Below are positions 57,974 to 64,000 of a stretch of DNA of 64,000 bases, piece after piece (position 1 is the stretch's first letter; each line of letters opens with the position of its first letter). This DNA comes from Simmondsia chinensis. Lineage: Eukaryota; Streptophyta; Magnoliopsida; Caryophyllales; Simmondsiaceae. A program made the translations under genes and the position numbers. The stretch covers positions 10,986,501 through 11,050,500 of the forward strand of contig JAGTTD010000008.1 of NCBI GenBank assembly GCA_018398585.1, in the 5' to 3' direction. The notes below the pieces were generated by a model. It was not told where the DNA came from, searched no databases, and worked only from the letters and a program-made list of their open reading frames with translations.

Positions 57974-59927
57974 TGTTTGCTCTATTTTTTCTCAAGTTCT
58001 GTGTATGTGGTCACCATAAACGTGAAAACAATACAAACGTGCAAAAGGGACTCACCGTGACTATGGAGTGAGCTTAATTATGAACCGTACATTTTTTTAC
58101 CTCAACCACTCGCCATTTTTGGAGAAAAGGTTATGATATGTTCATGTATATGACTTCAGTTATACCGGAAGTTCTACTTATGCTTCAATTAAAGAGACTT
58201 TGTTAAAGATTTTTGTGGAATGTTTTTGAATTTTTATGGCAGAAAATTTAAGGATATGGAACTAACTCAAGTGATAGTTACAGTGATGAAGTAGGGCCCA
58301 CAGCCACCTTTCCTCATACACTTAAAAGTCAAGAATTGGGTTGGAGACAAGCTCAAGAGCTCAGCAATCCACTTGCAAGCCTGACTCAATTATGTTTTTA
58401 AGCCTGGCACCCTTGACTTATAATAACTCGTATGCATTTGGGTCTGACAAGATTAAGGCAGAGCAAATTGTATTTAGGTCGCTGGATTAGGGTTAATGCA
58501 ATCCATGAACAAGGCTCGGTCATCAAAGCCCTAATCAATGGCGCAAACCTACGTTCATTTGACTTATCAAGCAATGATAGTAGTGTTAACACAAATGCAA
58601 TCAAGGATCAAGCCTTGGCTATCAAAGCCTTAATTTAAGCCTCAAATCTCAACTTGAAAATTTGTGGAAACAAATTAAAACTGGAGAGTCACGCATGAAG
58701 CCCGAAAATTGTGTCACTGAGAAGGTAAGCACAACAGATATTTTTGTTGCACTATGCCTAGCTAAGTTACGCTACTCTTAGGGTAAAAACACAAATGTGC
58801 TATAAAAGAAAACTAGAAAAAGTTTTGTAATGAGTGTGTGCACTACTTTGGACTGACACAGAGTCCTTTATTTGTATAAAACAAGAAATAATGGCTGCCC
58901 CAATTTCTACGGTAACTTCATCCACATCTAGCCACCAAGCTTCTTATTTGTGCGCCAATCTTCAATGAATGTGTCATGAATTTAATATTGGAGGGACATC
59001 CAAGATGCCCACATCCGCAACCTTAACGAAAGTCCCTTCTAGAAATCCACATCCTCTAGATTTAAGCTTAATGCCCAAGTAATCAAAATTGCACTCTAAG
59101 TAATTGCCTTGAGACCATAAACTACATTCCTTGCAACTTTCCTGGCGGTCCCTTAAGCTCAAGCTACCTTTACCCCTCAACCATCTTAAGCTCAAGTGGT
59201 TGATTCCCTTGTCGAGGTAATAATTCTCTCAGGACACTAAGATTGAGACGTCATTATCTCAACACCAAAAGCTTTTGTTCATTTGGAGGGAAGCCTTACG
59301 TGTTAAGCACGTGGCACTTTGCTCAAAACAACGTCGCCCCAGCCCTTTCGAAATTAGGGTTTAAATATTGGATATATGTGACAAAAGCAATCACAATTAT
59401 ACCTTTACTTGTCTCATAGCCTTTCCATTAGTTCTAGACTCGCCTTTCTCTAAATATTTTATTTATACATTAACAAATTAATAGTGTAAACTCGAAATGT
59501 CAAACACTTGGAATATTTACGCCAAAGTTTTTAAAGTAATTCAATCACTTGCGAATTAACTAAGGGAATATCATAATCTCATAAGAGACCATAGATTTCA
59601 TATCGAACACCTGATCCCTATCACAGTTCATGCCGCTACTCCATGGACTCAAGACTTTGGTCACATTTAGAGACCTAACTTTTAGTACACTAAGATAACT
59701 AACACTCTATACACAAGTCTAGAATATCAGAAGGATTACGAGTCATTGTTCAAACAGTATATAATGAATCAATCATTTCCGATAGTAGTCTAGATACAAG
59801 TAACTCACTTGGTACAATTCAATGTATCAATCTTATTGCAAACACCAATACAACACTTTTCGATCACATTCATATTACCAAGACGAGTCATCTAAAGTGT
59901 CATATTGTTACCTTAGTGTTATGTTTG
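57974..59927. other. Probable Tat-like 5' LTR and unresolved sequence
   Basis: The inner edge (minus strand ...GCAAACA, next to the primer-binding site) suggests the Tat-like 5' LTR starts here and extends right; its outer end is not identified. The stretch has no long frame. It holds an imperfect direct duplication of about 100 bp period near 58490-58650. The segment 59440-59900 looks like LTR-type non-coding sequence (many ACTCATGG, GTCTAGA words), possibly copia, but I cannot assign it. Confidence 0.3.
58490..58650. repeat. Imperfect tandem duplication, ~101-bp period
   Basis: AATGCAATC...CAAGGCTCGGTCATCAAAGCC (from about 58496) recurs as AATGCAATC...CAAGCCTTGGCTATCAAAGCC (from about 58594). 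Two partial copies, moderately diverged. Confidence 0.6.
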
Positions 59928-60372
59928 TGATTGAATCACAAACGTAGGCTAGGATAATAGAGTATGGGATGAGAAAGAAAGGAAGGAGATGAGAAAATAG
60001 AACAGTTTAGATGAGAGAAAGAAGTTTATCTCAAAAGAGATGGTTTAGCATTTTCATTGAATGAATTCGAATTACACTTTATCAACCTATTTATAGGAAA
60101 TACAAAGCAAGCAAGACATTGAACCCAGACTTAAGCTCTAACCAACTAACTAAAATATCTAAAGCACAACCCAACCAACACCTGCTACTGCAAAGTACAA
60201 CGTAGATGACATGTGCATCCTATTACAATACACACAACAACTACTAACTAAAGCTAATTCTCATTAGCTTAATACACTTTAACTAAGCTCAACAACTAAT
60301 AACTGCACAGCAGCAGCATATCAGCATCAGCAACATTACACAGACCAAACCTCGAATTCTCGGATCATAACA
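59928..60372 (-). repeat. Gypsy-type 3' LTR, 445 bp
   Basis: Minus strand starts TGTTATGATCCGAG and ends ...CATAACA at 59928. A very good TATA box (minus strand CTATAAATAGG) at 60088-60098 lies inside the palindrome CCTATTTATAGG. Confidence 0.8.
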
Positions 60373-60377
60373 TTCCC

Positions 60378-62564
60378 TTCCCCTTGAAAGCATTATTGTC
60401 CTCAAGAATGGAAGAGAGTTGTAATAATGTAGATCACTTAGCTTATGAAAAAATAGCTGAACTTCTTGTTTATGAAGTGTTGAAGTTCTTGCTGAGAACC
60501 TGCAGCTGAGTATGTCTCTTGTTGCTACAAAATGCTTGTGATTAAATGTAAAATCCTCTTCAGGAGGTCTGCATTGATCAAGCCCTGCTTGCCAAACATC
60601 AACCATCAGCCCATGACACACCTTGTTATAGTTAATACCGCTCAAAACACCTTCTTGCTGCAACGAACCATAAACCGCAGCAGCAACCCTGTCATTCTGC
60701 CTGTAGGATGCTGTACAACAGAGTTTGAATGTCATCAAACCCATGAGTATGCATATGAAGTCCTTAAGCTTCTCGGGAGGCCTTCGAAACTCAAACCAAG
60801 AGAACCAAGCATCAAATTCTGCTTGTAGACATTTCTCATTACAGCTCCAATAGCCCAATTTCTTGATTATGGAAACAAAACACATTGAAATCCAACGAGG
60901 ATTCCGTTGTAACTCTTTCATTTTGGATCTTATCCAAAATTTGTATTGCTCAAATGTCCACATATTAAACCATCTCAAGCCATGCCCAACAAACTCAAGA
61001 TTGCTTCTCAACTCCACCTGTTGTGCTGCAGATCCCAGAGATTCAGCAATGGATAACCAACACAACCCATAGCTGCAATTATTACCAATTCCAGCTTGAA
61101 CCTTGTTCAGATGGAAGCTCATTGATGCCAACAAGTTATTACACCTTCCAAAAGTAATAGTAGCACCAACCAAACTCAATCTGAACCACTCATTGACTGC
61201 TGACAGTGAAAGGATTGTATTTCTCCAGAAATTCTCAGCAGCCACTACTACTTTTATGATTTGAATCTTGATTATGAACTTACAAGATCTGAAAGTCTCA
61301 GCCTTTTCTTCCCAAACCCTTGCATAGACCACACAAGCTAAGAGTTCATAAACCATTGCTGAATGCCAATTGCACAATGTCATAACTTGAACACCCAAAA
61401 CATTCCGATCGACCCTGTCTGTGCGGCAGTTCACACATTCCAGCCTGTTCTCAAGTCTTTCCTTGCTGATTTTCACTCCCATTTCAACTGGAGTTGGCCT
61501 TGATGTTGCACTAATCTTCCCTTTCCTAGCACTAAGGAAACATTGAAGCTTATGCATATAATTTTTCCATTTGGAACACCCACAGCAGGTTTCCCGAAAC
61601 ACATGCAGAATCTGCATCTGGATAGCATGCAGCAGAAGATGCTTGTTCCAATCTACAAGCGCTACCAACATCGTCTTGACTGGGCTTTGCGTACTATCTT
61701 GAGTTCCAAACAAGGAGCTCACAACACCGTCAACCTCTCTCTGAACCGCTTCAACTTCAGCAGCAAAACAACTCGAGAGATCTTGGTTGAATGGCTCAAG
61801 CTTAGCTACTGCATCTGTTCCAAACTCATTACAGTCCAGCACTGTAATTCCATCCACATTCAAGAACCAGATTCCCCCAAAACCTCAAGGGAACTTCTAA
61901 CTTCAAACACATCAGTTAAAGCACCTGATGTACAGCTTTTGGTCTGATCTGAAATCGATTTCAACATATTGCAGCATTTATACGCATCCCACCGCTCAAT
62001 TGTTTGCATAAGAACAAAGTTTTGTTTGTTGTGAACCTTGAAGCGCACTCCCACGGCTCGAGTGCTTCTTTTCATCCAAAAGTCGACTCCTCTACGTTTC
62101 ATATAGTCTTGAAAATCTTCTCCCGGGTCGGGAGGCAACTTATCACAAGGACTTGCACTTGGATAAGTCACAACTCCACTCACATAAAGGAATAGATCAT
62201 TCTGAACTTGCCGATCGGCATGCCGACATTGCATTTCAGCCACCATACATTCATAATCATTCACGTAACACAAGGGATATTGCAAAGCATCCATGATGAC
62301 GTTGTTCTGATCCTGAATTAACACTTCAGCACGCCCAAGGGTGAACTTAAGCATACCCAGATCTGTATTTTGAGGCACCGCAGCAGCAACAAATGACTTC
62401 CCCACCGAATGACATTGCTCAACAGTGAAGGAGCTTTGATTCTGCATATTAGCTTGCCCTAGAGTAATGCTTAACAGATTTGGTGATATACCAACATATT
62501 CATCGGTAAAATCAACATCTTGAGCTCGTTCTTGTTGATCATCAAGCATCATAGGCTGTAACAA
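60378..62564 (-). pseudogene. Uncharacterised element-encoded protein, main part
   Basis: Family not recognised. Minus strand 62564-61860 is open for 234 residues, with a KLPPDPGEDFQDYMKRRGVDF block near its middle and an ALTDVFEVRSSLEVL end. A slip at a T4G5 run (61870-61879) leads to a second open part of 500+ residues. That part carries CCGCSKWKNYMHKLQCFLS, a Cys-rich stretch (RLECVNCRTDR), FWIRSKMK, CLQAEFDAWFSWFEF, and the repeated WFEFRRPPE / GLDQCRPPEED motif, ending in a tail (LRTIMLSRGREC) that overlaps the polypurine tract. Every block occurs in the same order at 21.1-23.4 kb. Short hydrophobic stretches occur, but I see no clear membrane segment. Function unknown. Confidence 0.65.
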
Positions 62565-62582
62565 AACCCCTTACTTCCATTT

Positions 62583-63062
62583 CTACTTTGTCAACTTCTT
62601 TTTACCCCCAAAATCTCCCAACGCTTCATTTAGATGGTTAACTTTCGTCTTACTCTTTGCTTTCTTTAACATTCCTTTGACATGAAAATCGTATTCCCAT
62701 TCCGGATGCATGTCATACTGTGCCTCAACATTATCCAGAGATTCTAACTCTGGCAAAGAGTCTTCATAAGGATCATCCTGTTCAAACTCAGGTTCTTCAC
62801 GGTTGTGTTCATCAATTGCGGCAATATCGAGGACGAGTTCATCTCTAACGGCAACAAATTCCACTTTCTCTTTTTGCTCAACATTGACCCTTTGTGGTCT
62901 AACGCTATCCACTAACTCCGAAAATTTATTTGTATCAAGAACACCCGCACAATCAAACTGATGAGTTGAACAATGCTGCTTCACATTTTGCTGATCCACT
63001 TGGTTCAATTCATCTTCAACTACATTAAGTGGCTCAACCTCGTATTCTTGCGGTTTAACCAT
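62583..63062 (-). pseudogene. Acidic N-terminal segment of the same coding region
   Basis: 159 residues from ATG 63062, very acidic (EEPEFEQDDPYEDSLPELE), ending in a basic LGDFGGKKKLTK. It is in the same frame as 62564-61860, separated only by a TAG (62583-62585) and a TAA nearby, so it is probably the N-terminal part of one long protein; two adjacent genes is the alternative. No match recognised. The counterpart at 23.4 kb lacks this segment. Confidence 0.55.
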
Positions 63063-64000
63063 TTCATCTAATCCCTGCTTAAAAATGCTGATAATGAGAT
63101 CACAAATTTACTAAAGACAAGCAGTAGTCACATATCCATCAGCCATAATTGCAATGAACAATCAGCTTTTATCCAAACGGCTAGGTTCGCCGGATACAAA
63201 TTCAAAAATCGCAGAGGTGTGAAACTTGTTTCGCAACTCTTCAACAACCGGTTGCTTAATGATGTTGAACCCCTTCGTTCACACACACAATCCTCGGCTA
63301 TCGGTTCGACAGTCGCAACTGATTACAAACCCTAACTTATGAACAGCAAATAGAACTTCGAACAGAGGAAACTCGACCTACACTCCTGAATTACGCTCGA
63401 CTCTAGCTCGCAATCAAGTCCTCACCACCATACTTAAAGCGAACTTCACGAACGAAATCGAATTTTCAACACTTCGTTTCTCAGTTCATTGTCAGAGTTC
63501 GCCTTCGCTGTCAAATTATTTTTTTTTTCGCCTAAGCAAATCTCGACTCAATAACCAATAATTCTCAAACATGAACACATATTCTGATGAATTCTCACCA
63601 CTTCCAAGCTTATCAACAAAATTTCATCACAATTCAGCACGAGAACAGATTCGGATTGAGCATGTAACTTGTAGTCTAGAAACGGTTACCTCAATCTCAA
63701 TTTCTGAATTGTAAAATCTGTAATCACCTCCATTCAGCTGATTTCTGCTCTTTTGATGATGATCAAGTGCAATGTGGATCAATTAGCTCACTTTTAACTT
63801 CTTCTCCCACCGATCAGATAAATGATTGATCACGATCAATTATGATTGCACATAACTTTAGCAACTGATTTTTTTGCTTCTGCACTAACATTCAGCTGCT
63901 AATGCTTGATTGAATCTACTGAATTCACTATGAATCATCTTTAATGTTGATTGTACTCAACAAATACTCATTAATTGACTTTCTTCAATGTAATTTGATG
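63063..64000 (-). other. Leader of the non-autonomous gypsy element
   Basis: No reading frame. GATCAA-rich toward 63.75-63.85 kb, similar in character to 52526-53530. No primer-binding site or LTR is visible before the window ends. Confidence 0.5.

Larger units (their letters stand above)
59928..64000 (-). mobile_element. Non-autonomous gypsy-type element, runs off the window
   Basis: On the minus strand: leader (64000-63063), coding region (63062 to about 60400), polypurine tract (AAGGGGAAGGGAA, 60373-60386) and 3' LTR (60372-59928, 445 bp). The 5' LTR lies beyond the right edge. No RT, integrase or protease motif. LTR sequence and polypurine tract closely resemble those of the gag-only element at 46251-49554. 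Its coding region, in contrast, is related to that of the element at 20668-23999. Confidence 0.75.

Noticed and set aside
58398..58638. Pair of overlapping short frames on both strands with an internally repeated NAIxxQ..IKAL pattern
   Set aside because: Explained by the 101-bp tandem duplication; no start context, no recognised domain.

Overview
The window is plant nuclear DNA, most likely from a dicot with a transposon-rich genome. I found no host gene. Nearly everything I can explain is LTR retrotransposon sequence nested several layers deep, plus one DNA transposon. The evidence is plant tRNA primer-binding sites (tRNA-Asp type for Athila, initiator-Met type for chromovirus-like elements), Athila, Tat, Reina-like and copia protein motifs, TATA boxes inside LTRs, and 3-bp or 5-bp target-site duplications. 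Every coding region is broken by stops, frameshifts or deletions. Family names rest on motif recall, not on a search; the species is not identifiable.

Layout, left to right. 1-9353 is a decayed copia interior (RNase H remnant near 9.1 kb) that carries an Athila-like insertion at 700-8123 (minus) with three LTRs and AATTT on both sides. 9354 to about 11.2 kb is a copia LTR. 11207-12058 is the 5' end of a gypsy element (LTR, iMet PBS, start of gag). It is cut by a nearly complete Athila-like element at 12059-20663 (plus; gag, PR, RT, RNase H, INT) whose 3' LTR is truncated. 20668-23999 is a gypsy-type non-autonomous element (minus) with an uncharacterised coding region. 24000 to about 27.3 kb is a 5'-truncated Reina-like pol with a chromodomain-like tail and a 3' LTR (plus).

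The right half is one Tat-like gypsy element (minus) split into 27.3-31.8 kb and 53.97-58 kb. Its protease region holds a 22-kb insertion: a non-autonomous gypsy element (LTRs 31811-32263 and 53531-53970, TSD TTGGC/TTAGC). Inside that lies a Reina-like element (LTRs 34198-34507 and 52181-52525). That in turn is hit three times: by a CACTA element (34508-36420, TSD TGA), by an internally deleted Athila-like element (36756-44501) and by a gag-only gypsy element (46251-49554). 59928-64000 holds the 3' part of another non-autonomous gypsy element (minus), whose coding region is homologous to that of 20668-23999.

How the parts relate. The non-autonomous elements keep what is needed to be copied (LTRs with a TGTTA...TAACA end, iMet PBS, polypurine tract) but lack reverse transcriptase and integrase, so they presumably depended on chromovirus-like partners of the kind seen at 24-27 kb and 44-52 kb. 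The best candidate for something undescribed is the roughly 800-900-codon non-retroviral coding region shared by the elements at 21-23.4 kb and 60.4-63 kb, with a Cys/Trp block and a repeated WF..xRPP[ED]E motif.
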